Shown here piece after piece: positions 27,404-36,305 of a stretch of 64,000 nt of DNA. The translations under genes and the position numbers were made by a program. Source of the stretch: Halorussus halophilus (lineage in GTDB: Archaea > Halobacteriota > Halobacteria > Halobacteriales > Haladaptataceae); the NCBI RefSeq assembly GCF_008831545.1, contig NZ_CP044523.1:868001-932000 (forward strand). The letters run 5' to 3'. Position 1 is the stretch's first letter; every line of letters begins with the position of its first letter. The notes below the pieces were generated by a model. The model searched no databases and was not told the DNA's origin. It saw nothing but the letters and a program-made list of their open reading frames with translations.

Positions 27404-28747
27404 ATGCAGACGCTCGCATTCGACGGCCGAATGGGCGCGAGCGGCGACATGCTCCTCGCCGCACTTCTGGCCGCGGGGGCCGACCCCGACGCCCTCGCTC
27501 CCGTCGAGGACGCCCTACCGGTTCGCTACGAAGTCGGCGAGACGACCAAGTGTGGCATCTCGGCGACGACGGTGTCCGTACTGTTGGACGACGATGACCG
27601 CGAACGCGAGGACATCGAACACGCCCATCCTCACGACGAAGACGGACATGGCCATAGCCACGACCATTCGCACGCCGACCACTCGCACGATGAGGGCGGC
27701 CATGGCCACAGCCACGACGACCACCATACGCACGACCACTCTCACGCAGAAGGGTCAGGCCCGAACCGGACCTACGCCGAAGTGGTCGAAATCGTCGAGT
27801 CGATGGGTCTTCCAGCAAGCGTCGAGTCCGACGCGAGGGCAATTTTCGAGATTCTGGGGGAAGCAGAGGCGAGCGTCCACGGCACGGACCTGCAATCCAC
27901 GCACTTCCACGAAGTCGGTGCGGACGACGCCATCGCAGACATCGTCGGCGCGTCCCTGCTCGTCGCCGACCTCGACCCCGACCGCGTGGTCACGACGCCG
28001 CTCTCGACGGGCGGGGGCGACGTGGAGATGAGCCACGGCGTCTACCCCGTGCCGACGCCCGCCGTGGTCGAAATCGCCGAGCGCGCCGACTGGCAACTGC
28101 AGGGCGGCCCGGTCGAAGCCGAACTGCTGACGCCGACGGGAGCGGCCATCCTCGCGCACTTCGCCGACGGCGTCGAGTCGCTCCCCTCCCTGCGAGTCGA
28201 GTCGTCGGGCTACGGTGCTGGCGGCTACGATTTTTCTGTGCATCCGAACGTTCTGCGCGCGATGGTCGGCGAGAGCGAGGGCAGTCTCACGCCCGACGAC
28301 GTTGCGGTCCTCGAAACGAATCTGGACGACGCGTCGCCCGAAATCCTCGGTGGCTTGCAGGAGAGTCTGACGGAAGTCGGGGCACGAGACGTCTCTATCG
28401 TCCCGCTCACGATGAAGAAGTCCCGGCCGGGCCACCTCGTGAAGGTCATCTGCAAGCCCGAAGACGCCGGACGAGTCGCGCGCCGACTCGCCAAGGAGAC
28501 GGGGACACTCGGCGTTCGACAAGGTGGTGCGAGTCACCGCTGGATTGCGGACAGAGAGTTCGAGACTGCCGAGGTGGAAATCGCTGGAGAGCATTACGAA
28601 GTCGAGGTGAAGATAGCAAGTGACGACGAAGGCGAGGTGTACGACGTGAGTGCGGAGTACGACGATTGTGCGGAAGTGGCGAAGGAGACGGGGGTTGCAG
28701 TCCGGGAGGTACTACGCCGGGCGGAGCGCGAGATACGGCAGAGGTAG
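27404..28747 (+). CDS. larC: Nickel-pincer cofactor/nickel insertion protein LarC with His-rich loop
   Basis: 447 residues. MQTLAFDGRMGASGDMLLAALLAAGAD is the LarC start. A His/Asp-rich stretch at about 73-115 (repeats of HGHSHDH type) is the metal-handling loop. VHGTDLQSTHFHEVGADDAIADIVG, MSHGVYPVPTPAVVEI and VLETNLDDASPEILGG follow. LarC adds nickel to the pincer cofactor of lactate racemase-type enzymes. No larA, larB or larE is present in the window, so its client enzyme is elsewhere. Confidence 0.9.
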   Translation: MQTLAFDGRMGASGDMLLAALLAAGADPDALAPVEDALPVRYEVGETTKCGISATTVSVLLDDDDREREDIEHAHPHDEDGHGHSHDHSHADHSHDEGGHGHSHDDHHTHDHSHAEGSGPNRTYAEVVEIVESMGLPASVESDARAIFEILGEAEASVHGTDLQSTHFHEVGADDAIADIVGASLLVADLDPDRVVTTPLSTGGGDVEMSHGVYPVPTPAVVEIAERADWQLQGGPVEAELLTPTGAAILAHFADGVESLPSLRVESSGYGAGGYDFSVHPNVLRAMVGESEGSLTPDDVAVLETNLDDASPEILGGLQESLTEVGARDVSIVPLTMKKSRPGHLVKVICKPEDAGRVARRLAKETGTLGVRQGGASHRWIADREFETAEVEIAGEHYEVEVKIASDDEGEVYDVSAEYDDCAEVAKETGVAVREVLRRAEREIRQR

Positions 28748-28789
28748 CAAACGACGGCGGTGAAGCTTCGAACTTCGACAGTCACGTTC

Positions 28790-28813
28790 GGAGAAAGAAT
28801 TTATTCTAGAACG
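28790..28813 (+). promoter_or_regulatory. Promoter motif of CHAT gene 1 (GAAAGAATTTATTCT)
   Basis: The sequence contains the inverted repeat AGAAT-TT-ATTCT overlapping a TATA-like TTTATT. With 27 bp spacing, transcription would start at or next to the start codon at 28825. The GAAAGAATTT core recurs before the second CHAT gene. Confidence 0.5.
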
Positions 28814-28824
28814 AACATACGGTA

Positions 28825-30906
28825 ATGCAGAGCCAGCGGAGACAACTCATGCAACCGCAATTCAACACCCTCGACGACGACATCGGTCTCGAAGTCGTAG
28901 ACCCCATCGAGGGACAGCGGTTCGTCTTCCACACATCCGAGGACGTGACACCGACCGCGTCCGGAACCGAGGAGTTCTTCTACCCTGTTTCGTCGGCCTG
29001 TGAGATCACGACCACCGAACTGCGCCTCGGTCATCCCGTCGCGACTATGGTTCACGACGCTGTCACCGGCGAGTTCCGCAGAGAGTTGGGGAATCCCGAC
29101 AGAGCGTCGTTTCGAGGGGGCGAGTATCTGGTTGGATTGTCGGCAGTCGTCAAACTCTACGTCCGAATCGGTGCGGAGTTCGACATCGAAACACGCCCGG
29201 CGTACACGAGTCTTCGATTCGGCGAGCCGACACGCGTACAGATTGGAGCGCGGTCGTACCACTCCTCACCCAACGCGACGGTGACGGTACCCGACGACCC
29301 CGAGGGCCTCATGCGCGCCGTCTCGACGTTCGGGTCGGCACTCAAGGCGACGAGTTGTGAGCGGTCGTGGCCGACGCTCCGCGGGCACCCACCCCGTCTC
29401 GAACGCGGCGAGACGCTCGACGTGCCAGCCGAAATCTCCCCGCCCCAGACGGGTGTGACGATATTCGTTCCAGACACGTACAGCGACGTCTACGCCGTCG
29501 CTCCGCTCGCGTACTACCTCGGTGCGGAGGTTCGGAGCGGCACACCGCCTCGACTGACCACAGAGACCGGGTTCGTGTACCGACTCGACACGGACCGGGG
29601 CGTCGTCGAGGAAGCGATTCGAGTGTTGAAGCAACTGTTCACGTTCGACTGCCTCGTTCGGACGGAAGGCTACAACCAGAGCACGCTCTACGAACGGACT
29701 CTCGTCGAATCGCGACTCGACCGACCGTTCGACTTCGAAGCGCTGTACGAGGCCTCGCTCGCCGAACAAGTCGAGCGGTATCTCTCGGTCCCCTACGCGA
29801 CTATCGAAGACGCGATACCGACCTGGAATCGCTCCGTCCACCTCCGTCCCAACGAGGAAGGCGTCGAACTGCTCCCACACGTCGTCAACGACCTGTCTGT
29901 CGTGCGGCCGACGACGACGGCAGATTCGACGGAACACGTCGCGAGCAGGGAGTACAGGAAGAAGGCGATGCGCGAGTTCAAACGAAACACTCCGGGAGAG
30001 GAACGGAGCAGCACTCACTCCACCCGCGAGTACGTCCCACTACCGGACGTTGACGCCGTCGAACAGGCGTGGGTCGGCGAGGAAGTTCCCGAACGGGGTA
30101 CGAAACTCCTCGAACGACCATTCGAACGCGAACTGACGAAGACGGAAGACAGCAGCTTCCACGTAGTCGTCGTCTGCAACGACACTGAGATGCTCTTCGA
30201 GGGCGAGCGAGCGCTCGAACGATACGGTCGGAACGACGTCGCTTCCTTCGACGTGGATTACTACACCGACGTTTCCACCGACGAATTGGGACGATTCCTG
30301 GCGATCGACGCCGACCTCTTCCACTACATCGGCCACATCGACGACGACGGGTTCGAGTGTTCGGACGGCACGTTCGACGCGGCCAGTGTCCGCTCGACTG
30401 GCGCGACCGTCGCGCTCCTCAACGCCTGTCGGTCGTACGATCAGGGAATGGAACTAATCGAATCCGGGGCGAACGCAGTCATCGTGAGCTTGGGCGACGT
30501 GGAGAATCAGGCGGCCGCGGAAGTCGGCGAGAAGTTCGCGGGCTTGCTGAACAACGGGTTCGGCGTGGGCGTCGCGCTCGAAGTCGTCATCGAACACAGC
30601 TCCATCGGCCGCCAGTACATCACGCTCGGCAATCCGAACGCGAGTGCCACACAGACCAAAAACACGGTTCCCGCCGTCGTCGAGATTCGCGGCGACGACC
30701 CAGTCGAGATGCGCCACTGCATCTATCCTCGGCAGGGAAGCCAGTGCCAGATGGGTGAAATCGCCGTCTCGTCGGTGATAGACGACGAACTGTACTACCT
30801 CTCGCCAGCAGAAATAGTGGGGACGAACGTCGAGCGTGCAGCGATCAAAGAGCGGACGAGCGATACGAATTTGGTTATCGAGGACGGCGAATTCACGTGG
30901 TACTGA
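28825..30906 (+). CDS. CHAT-domain (caspase-like) protein, paralog 1
   Basis: 693 residues. The C-terminal region (about 440-620) fits the CHAT peptidase fold: DLFHYIGH with His504, LLNACRSYDQG with Cys535, then ESGANAVIVSLGDVENQAAAEVGEKFAGLLNNGFGVGVALEVV, which aligns with the usual CHAT sequence after the Cys. The N-terminal 430 residues (MQPQFNTLDDDIGLEVVDPIEG onward) match only the neighbour and no domain I know; no TPRs or membrane segments are seen. The start may be Met9 (28849), where the paralog begins. It ends with VIEDGEFTWY, mirrored in paralog 2. Confidence 0.8.
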   Translation: MQSQRRQLMQPQFNTLDDDIGLEVVDPIEGQRFVFHTSEDVTPTASGTEEFFYPVSSACEITTTELRLGHPVATMVHDAVTGEFRRELGNPDRASFRGGEYLVGLSAVVKLYVRIGAEFDIETRPAYTSLRFGEPTRVQIGARSYHSSPNATVTVPDDPEGLMRAVSTFGSALKATSCERSWPTLRGHPPRLERGETLDVPAEISPPQTGVTIFVPDTYSDVYAVAPLAYYLGAEVRSGTPPRLTTETGFVYRLDTDRGVVEEAIRVLKQLFTFDCLVRTEGYNQSTLYERTLVESRLDRPFDFEALYEASLAEQVERYLSVPYATIEDAIPTWNRSVHLRPNEEGVELLPHVVNDLSVVRPTTTADSTEHVASREYRKKAMREFKRNTPGEERSSTHSTREYVPLPDVDAVEQAWVGEEVPERGTKLLERPFERELTKTEDSSFHVVVVCNDTEMLFEGERALERYGRNDVASFDVDYYTDVSTDELGRFLAIDADLFHYIGHIDDDGFECSDGTFDAASVRSTGATVALLNACRSYDQGMELIESGANAVIVSLGDVENQAAAEVGEKFAGLLNNGFGVGVALEVVIEHSSIGRQYITLGNPNASATQTKNTVPAVVEIRGDDPVEMRHCIYPRQGSQCQMGEIAVSSVIDDELYYLSPAEIVGTNVERAAIKERTSDTNLVIEDGEFTWY

Positions 30907-30916
30907 CAGGTGGTCG

Positions 30917-30935
30917 TGAAGAAAGAATTTTTCTT
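30917..30935 (+). promoter_or_regulatory. Promoter motif of CHAT gene 2 (AAGAAAGAATTTTTCTT)
   Basis: AAGAAA-GAATT-TTTCTT is a perfect inverted repeat 34-52 bp upstream of the start at 30969. It shares GAAAGAATTT with the first CHAT gene, suggesting a common regulator or a duplicated promoter. Confidence 0.45.
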
Positions 30936-30968
30936 GCCGTAGACGTACACTAAATTAGAACCACGAGA

Positions 30969-33083
30969 ATGCAACCGCAGTTCGACTCCCTCGACGACGA
31001 CACAGGATTGGAGGTCGTGGACCCCATCGAGGGCAAGCGGTTCGTCTTCTACACGCCCGAGGAGGTGACGCCGACCGAAGCGAGTACTGACGAATTCTAT
31101 TATCCTGTCTCTAGTGCGTGTCGGATCACGGCGTCAGAACTTCGCCTTCCTCGCTCTGTCGTGACGACCGTCAGGGACGGCTACGATGGCAGTTATCTCG
31201 AAAAAGTAGATGTCCCCTCTACAGGAGAATTCACGAAGGGATATTATTTGATAGATATTGACGCAAGTATCAAGATATATCTCCGAACCGATGCGGGTTT
31301 CGAAATCACGAACCGAGGCAAACGCTCGGTCATCGACTTCGATAGTCTGGCCGAACTCTCCGTCGGCGCTCGGTCTCACCACTGCTCTCCCAGCGAGACG
31401 ATAACGGTTCCCGACGACCCTATGGCACTCATGGACGCGGTTTCTGTGTTTGGGTCTGTCCTGAAGACGACGAGTTGTGAACGCTCGTGGCCGACACTTC
31501 GCGGTCATCCACCCCGTCTTGAACGTGGTGACAGGCTGTCGATACCAGACAGTATCTCGATGCCGGATACGGGCGTGACGATACACGTCCCACCCTGTTA
31601 CGAGTACGTCTACCCCGTCGCACCGCTTGCCCACTACGTTGGTGCCAAAGTGCGGTCGGGAGACCCGCCACGACTCACCACCGAGAACGGCTTCATCCAT
31701 CGATTCGACACTGAGCGTGGCGTCGTCGAGGAGATAATTCGAGTGCTGAAACAGGTCTTCTTCTTCGATTGCGTCGTCCGAACTGAAGGATACGACCAGA
31801 GCGAACTTCACCAGCGAACGATGGTAGAAGACCGAGCGGAAGTCGAGTTCAATTTCTCGGCACTGTACGACGCGTCACTCCCAGATCAGATAGAGCGATA
31901 TCTGTCCGTCCCGTTCGAAGCCGTCGAAGATATTGTCCCAACATGGGACCGCTCCGTCCACCTCCGACCAGACGCTGACGGTCTCGACTTGCTTCCGTAC
32001 GTCGTCAACGACCTATCGCTCGTCCGACCAGAGGTCCCCCGAGAATCGACGAAGTGGTCACCAAACCAAAGACGAAGACAGCAGGCTATCAGCACGTTCA
32101 AACGAAACGAAAGCTCGAACAACGAACGTTCTGGTGCGGAGGGAGACAGACGAGACGACGAACAGACCAGACGTTCGCATCGAATTCTCGGCTCTGAGCA
32201 GTACGTCCCGCTTCCGGAAGTAGACGCCGTAGAACAGGCGTGGGTTGGGGGAGAGACGCCGGAACGTGGTTCGAAACTGATCGCGGAAGCGTTCGAACGC
32301 CAGCAGACAGGCTCCGAGGACAGCACCTTTCGCGTGATTGTCGTCTGTAACGACACGGAAATGGTTAAGGAGAAAGAGAAAGCGCTTGAACGGTACGGCC
32401 GTTACGACGTGATTTCTGCTGACGTGAATTTCCACACGAACGTCTCGACAGCGAAATTTCGACAGTTACTGGCTAAGGAGACAGACCTCTTTCACTACAT
32501 CGGGCACATCAACAGAGAAGGGTTCGAATGCTCAGACGGAGTCTTCGACGCCGAAGCGCTTAACTCGACTGGGGCGTCAGCGGTTCTCCTCAACGCCTGT
32601 CAGTCGTACGAACAGGGAGTTACGTTAGTCGAATGTGGGGCAAACGCGGTCGTCGTCAGTTTAGGTGATGTCGAGAACGGCGGCGCCGTCGCTGTCGGTG
32701 AAAAGTTTGCCGGTCTGTTGAATTATGGGTACACCGTCGGTGCTGCGTTAGAAGTGGTGATTGAACACACATTTATCGGTAGACAGTACATCGTCGTCGG
32801 CGACCCCGGAACAAGCGTCGCTCAAATCCGTAGTTCGGTGCCGGCACTGTTCCATCTCACGACGAACGATAACGGTACTCTCGATGTCTCTCACCAGATG
32901 TACACGAACCGACAAACTCAGGTGCAGATGGGGTCGGTGGCCGTCTCGTATCTCGTGGACCAGGGGACCCACTATCTCCCACCCACGACAATCGAAGGAA
33001 CGGACATCAAACGGTCTGCAGTCGAATCAGAGCTTCTCGACACCGCCCCCGTCATCGAAGACGGCGAATTCACGTGGCACTGA
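30969..33083 (+). CDS. CHAT-domain (caspase-like) protein, paralog 2
   Basis: 704 residues, co-linear with paralog 1 along the whole length. Catalytic candidates are His513 (DLFHYIGH) and Cys544 (LLNACQSYEQG). The conserved N-terminal blocks include VDPIEGKRFVFYTPEEVTP, ERSWPTLRGHPPRLERGD and NDLSLVRPE. The region 355-410 is a charged, poorly conserved linker. Codon use is more AT-rich than in paralog 1 (for example GAATTCTATTATCC and ATATATCTCC), which suggests relaxed selection or separate acquisition. It ends 11 bp before a convergent gene. Confidence 0.8.
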   Translation: MQPQFDSLDDDTGLEVVDPIEGKRFVFYTPEEVTPTEASTDEFYYPVSSACRITASELRLPRSVVTTVRDGYDGSYLEKVDVPSTGEFTKGYYLIDIDASIKIYLRTDAGFEITNRGKRSVIDFDSLAELSVGARSHHCSPSETITVPDDPMALMDAVSVFGSVLKTTSCERSWPTLRGHPPRLERGDRLSIPDSISMPDTGVTIHVPPCYEYVYPVAPLAHYVGAKVRSGDPPRLTTENGFIHRFDTERGVVEEIIRVLKQVFFFDCVVRTEGYDQSELHQRTMVEDRAEVEFNFSALYDASLPDQIERYLSVPFEAVEDIVPTWDRSVHLRPDADGLDLLPYVVNDLSLVRPEVPRESTKWSPNQRRRQQAISTFKRNESSNNERSGAEGDRRDDEQTRRSHRILGSEQYVPLPEVDAVEQAWVGGETPERGSKLIAEAFERQQTGSEDSTFRVIVVCNDTEMVKEKEKALERYGRYDVISADVNFHTNVSTAKFRQLLAKETDLFHYIGHINREGFECSDGVFDAEALNSTGASAVLLNACQSYEQGVTLVECGANAVVVSLGDVENGGAVAVGEKFAGLLNYGYTVGAALEVVIEHTFIGRQYIVVGDPGTSVAQIRSSVPALFHLTTNDNGTLDVSHQMYTNRQTQVQMGSVAVSYLVDQGTHYLPPTTIEGTDIKRSAVESELLDTAPVIEDGEFTWH

Positions 33084-33094
33084 CCTCGCCGTAG

Positions 33095-33829
33095 CTACTC
33101 TTCTCGGTGCTCGTCCATCGCTTCCTCCAGTGTCAACTCCCCATAAGCGACTCGCCGGGCCAACTCCTCGTCGATCTCGCGGTTCTCCTCGGACTGCTCA
33201 CGAGACCGATTCTTGATAACCTGTAGCTCTCCTGCGGTCGGTTCGATGTCGCGGTCTTCGACGCGTTCGCCCTCTAACTGGGCGATGTTGACCGCCGCCA
33301 GCACGTCGCCCATGCCGCGTGCTCCGGTGCCGAGATACGGCGTCGTCCCAGTCTCGTCTACGAGTTCGACGGGCACGTCTTCTAGTTCTCGGATGAGTTT
33401 CGCGCCTTGCAAGCGCGCGCCGTCGCCGATGCGGACGAGCGGGTCCGCGGCGTCGGTGACCTCCTCGCGGACGACCTCCGCCACGTCTCCTAGTGGAACG
33501 TGGAAGGCCGCCACGATGGTTTCGCCGGACAGCACTGCGACGCCTGGTCTGGTTCCGGGGTCGATGCCGACGACGAGTTGGCCCTCGCCGCCGCGGAGAG
33601 TGACTAACGCCTCCTCGACTGCTCGTCTCGGGTTCTCCGGGTCGGCGACGACTGTCGGCAGGTCGGTCTCGAATTCGTCGCCGTCGTCCGCCGAGCGGAC
33701 GAGAACCGTCGCAGACTCCGGCAACTCTTCGCCGGGTTCGACGGTGGTGAACGTCACGCCGCGGTCACGTAATTCGTTGACGACACCGTGGTACACTTCG
33801 AAGTCCGCTGTGGCGACGACGACTGTCAC
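33095..33829 (-). CDS. RuvC-like RNase H-fold protein divergent from radB
   Basis: 244 residues from the GTG at 33829 (VTVVVATADFEVYHGVVNEL); the frame is open to 33922 but that would cross the shared promoter and the radB start. From about residue 85 an RNase H-like fold begins with VVGIDPGTRPGVAVL (Asp90), as in RuvC strand 1, followed by VRIGDGARLQGAKLIREL and the C-terminal GMGDVLAAVNIAQLEG. The last 40 residues are a charged helix. A nuclease or resolvase activity is inferred, not shown. Confidence 0.7.
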   Translation of the reverse strand: MTVVVATADFEVYHGVVNELRDRGVTFTTVEPGEELPESATVLVRSADDGDEFETDLPTVVADPENPRRAVEEALVTLRGGEGQLVVGIDPGTRPGVAVLSGETIVAAFHVPLGDVAEVVREEVTDAADPLVRIGDGARLQGAKLIRELEDVPVELVDETGTTPYLGTGARGMGDVLAAVNIAQLEGERVEDRDIEPTAGELQVIKNRSREQSEENREIDEELARRVAYGELTLEEAMDEHREE

Positions 33830-33850
33830 GATCCAGATTTCGACGCCGAG

Positions 33851-33860
33851 ACTAATTAGT
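33851..33860. promoter_or_regulatory. Palindromic TATA box ACTAATTAGT serving two divergent genes
   Basis: A perfect 10-bp palindrome. On the minus strand it lies 27 bp from the GTG start at 33829, the spacing of a leaderless gene. On the plus strand the predicted start site near 33882 leaves a leader of about 26 nt before the radB GTG, or coincides with an in-frame TTG at 33881. Confidence 0.5.
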
Positions 33861-33907
33861 CGTGCCGAATCCAGACGTTTTTGGCGGGGTACGACCAAGC
33901 GACGAAC

Positions 33908-34603
33908 GTGAACGAAGAGCACATCTCGACCGGGTGCGCCCCACTGGACGACCTGTTAGACGGTGGCTTCGAGCGCGGGACCGTCACGCAGGTCTACGGT
34001 CCGCCCGCCGCTGGCAAGACGAACGTCGCGCTGGGTGCGGCGGTCGATGTCGCCGCGGAAGGTGGGACGGCCGTCTACATCGACACGGAAGGACTCTCGC
34101 TGACGCGCTTCGAGCAGGTCGCGTCGGCACGCGCCGACGACGTGGAGGCGCTCACTTCTCGCATCATCATCGAGGAGGCCTACGACTTCGACGAGCAGGA
34201 AGAAGCAGTCAAGGACGCGGCCGAGTTCGCCGAGCGCGCAGACCTCGTCGTCCTCGACAGTGCGACCGGATTCTACCGACTGAAGCGCAGCGAGGACACG
34301 GAAGGTGGCGAGGCACTCCGAGGCGTCGCCCGGCAGGTCACGCATTTGCTCTCGTTGGCGCGCAAGCACGACCTCGCAGTCGTCCTAACCAATCAGGTGT
34401 ACACCGACCCGGACAGCGACCGCACACGACCGCTCGGCGGCCACACGCTGGAACACTGGACTGGCACCGTCGTCCGTATCGAGCGATTCCGTGGTGGCAA
34501 TCGGCGGGCAACACTCGAAAAGCACCGAGCCAAGCCCGCGGGCGAGAACGCGCAGTTCCAGATTACCGACACTGGACTCGACAGTGTCGATAGCGGGCTC
34601 TGA
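33908..34603 (+). CDS. radB: DNA repair and recombination protein RadB
   Basis: 231 residues from the GTG at 33908 ([23 protein letters not shown]); a TTG nine codons upstream is the alternative start. A RecA/RadA-family ATPase core without the N-terminal domain of RadA: Walker A GPPAAGKT at 31-38, Walker B LVVLDSA, and the L2-proximal VVLTNQVYTD. RadB is the archaeal RadA paralog that assists recombination. Divergent from a RuvC-like gene with a shared promoter. Confidence 0.93.
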   Translation: MNEEHISTGCAPLDDLLDGGFERGTVTQVYGPPAAGKTNVALGAAVDVAAEGGTAVYIDTEGLSLTRFEQVASARADDVEALTSRIIIEEAYDFDEQEEAVKDAAEFAERADLVVLDSATGFYRLKRSEDTEGGEALRGVARQVTHLLSLARKHDLAVVLTNQVYTDPDSDRTRPLGGHTLEHWTGTVVRIERFRGGNRRATLEKHRAKPAGENAQFQITDTGLDSVDSGL

Positions 34604-34694
34604 CGGTCGAATTCTATTTCTGGACGCTACACTGCGACGGGTGCGAGAGCGCCGAATCGGTCGGCGCGAAGAAACGAGTCGTCTGCGAGAACCG

Positions 34695-35069
34695 TTATTC
34701 GTCGAGCAGGACTGCGTTCACGTTGCCCGTCTGGCCGGGGCGGGACGTGACGCGGGCCTTGCCTTCCGTCGTGACGATGACTGCGCCCTTCGTGACGATG
34801 TTACGACGAACGTAGTTCGGGTTCGCGTCGTTCTCGCTCACGTCCTGAATCGTGGCTTCGACGGTTTCGCCGCCGGTCGCGACGTTAGCGACGTCCGTGG
34901 AGAGCGCGCGGGTCTTCTGGGTGTTGCCGCGCGTGTCGAGGACGCGGAACGTCGGCTCGCCGACGGTCGTCTCGGTCGGCTGACGGCCCAGTTCGTGCTT
35001 CTTCTTCTTGTGCTGCGGGCGGAGTCGGCCACCCGTTCGGCTGCGCGTGGAGCGTCCTTGGTCTTTCAT
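34695..35069 (-). CDS. rps8e: 30S ribosomal protein S8e (eS8)
   Basis: 124 residues from MKDQGRSTRSRTGGRLRP at 35069; the upstream open frame is not part of the family. HKKKKHELGRQPTETTVG and the C-terminal NIVTKGAVIVTTEGKARVTSRPGQ are eS8 hallmarks. Single gene, convergent with radB. Confidence 0.95.
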   Translation of the reverse strand: MKDQGRSTRSRTGGRLRPQHKKKKHELGRQPTETTVGEPTFRVLDTRGNTQKTRALSTDVANVATGGETVEATIQDVSENDANPNYVRRNIVTKGAVIVTTEGKARVTSRPGQTGNVNAVLLDE

Positions 35070-35101
35070 ACCCGGAAACTGGCCGCAGGCACACTTGAAT
35101 G

Positions 35102-35228
35102 CCACGTTTTTATTGCGAGTGGGTCGCCGCCGCCGACCCACTCGACAAAACCTGGACTAAAAGCACTGCGTCACCTCCTCCGACAGGCCTTCGGCCTGCC
35201 TCCGAAGGTTCCTTGGCCCGCTCGCGGT
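35102..35228 (-). repeat. Modular hairpin repeat, copy E (minus orientation)
   Basis: Read on the minus strand: ACCGCGAGCG, GGCCAAGGAACC, a hairpin GGCAGGCC-GAA-GGCCTGTC, GGAGGAGGTGACGCAGTG, CTTTTAGTCCAGGTTTTGTCGAG, a hairpin TGGGTCG...CGACCCA, and CTCGCAATAAAAACGTGG. It lies between S8e and the DUF502 gene. Its end overlaps the region where the S8e promoter should be. Confidence 0.7.
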
Positions 35229-35290
35229 AGGAGAAATCAGACACAACTTCAGAACTGCACTGCGACCCCTACCGCACGGCACCGCACGGT

Positions 35291-36109
35291 TCACTCCTCG
35301 CTCTCGTCGCCGTCGCTCTTTTCGGTCGTGATGGCGTTCTGGAGGTCCATGTCGGTTAGTTTGTCGAGGTCACCCATCGTGAGTTGTTGTATCTGGTCGG
35401 GGCCGTCTCCCGAGGCGATGCCGCTCGTGAGGATGCTTCGGACACCTTCCTCGATGGTCATATCGACATCGTAAATCTTGCTTCGCGGAACGTGCGTGAG
35501 AAAGCCACCGGTCACGGGGTTCGGAGCCATTGGGATGAACATCGTCACCATCTCGTCGTGGCCCGTCGCCTCTTCGACGGTTTCGGGCGCGCTCGCGGTT
35601 TCGAACCCGATGACGTAGATGTCTTCGTCCAACGCCTGCACGAGTTTTATCTCCTGGAAGTTCTCCGCGCCCTCGTCCAACATCACGTCGCCCATCCGAC
35701 GGAAGCTCTTGTACACCGTGCCGATACCTGGTATCGATGCGATTGCGAGGTCGAAAAAGCGAATGACTCGATTGCCGAACTCGTGACGGCCGACGAACCC
35801 GACGAGAATGACAATTCCGAGAAGGACGAAAATCGCGATGAGTTCGGTGAGGAAGTGAACGACTTCGGAGTAGACGCCGATTTCGATGAGCAGGTTGATG
35901 ACTTCGACCCGCTCGAACGCTTGGATGATGCCGAACCACTGGAGCAGTTCGATGAACGGTTGGAGTGCGTCGGTGACGAAGTCCAACCCCATCTGGATGA
36001 GGTACACCGTTACCACTAACGGCAGGATGATAGCGACACCCGTCATCAGCACGTCGAGCGCGCTCTCGTACAACGTCTCGTCGTCCGACCGCCCAGTTGG
36101 CCCGTCCAC
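35291..36109 (-). CDS. DUF502 family membrane protein
   Basis: 272 residues with two membrane segments, at about 20-45 (VLMTGVAIILPLVVTVYLI) and 85-110 (LIAIFVLLGIVILVGFVG), followed by the DUF502 core (IPGIGTVYKSFRRMGD and VTMFIPMAPNPVTGGFLTHVPRSKI). The C-terminus is acidic and cytoplasmic. Function unknown in the family. It begins about 200 bp from repeat copy A. Confidence 0.88.
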   Translation of the reverse strand: MDGPTGRSDDETLYESALDVLMTGVAIILPLVVTVYLIQMGLDFVTDALQPFIELLQWFGIIQAFERVEVINLLIEIGVYSEVVHFLTELIAIFVLLGIVILVGFVGRHEFGNRVIRFFDLAIASIPGIGTVYKSFRRMGDVMLDEGAENFQEIKLVQALDEDIYVIGFETASAPETVEEATGHDEMVTMFIPMAPNPVTGGFLTHVPRSKIYDVDMTIEEGVRSILTSGIASGDGPDQIQQLTMGDLDKLTDMDLQNAITTEKSDGDESEE

Positions 36110-36305
36110 GAATAGACGGACACAGGCCTCATAAAAACGAGTTTCCCTATTCGATTGCTTTTCGTTCGAAAGGAAGGCGGTGCAGTCTGCCGATTTTGGG
36201 TCGAGGCACGAAGAAGACGCGCCGAAAAATGTCGGCCGATGAAAACTCTACCTGCGGGGCGGTTTGGCGCGGTACGGATGCGGTCGCGGAAAGTTCAGTC
36301 ACTCC

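Noticed and set aside
27645-27760. Short repeated GGCCATGGCCACAGCCACGA-like units, CRISPR-like at first sight
   Set aside because: They encode the His/Asp-rich loop of LarC in frame, with no constant spacers or cas genes. No CRISPR array is present in the window.
33830-33922. Extended N-terminus of the RuvC-like protein
   Set aside because: It crosses the palindromic promoter and the radB start, and the extra residues look like translated non-coding sequence.
35102-35228. Possible small RNA gene between S8e and the DUF502 gene
   Set aside because: The structure is explained by the modular repeat found in several other gaps; no separate promoter pointing into it was seen.
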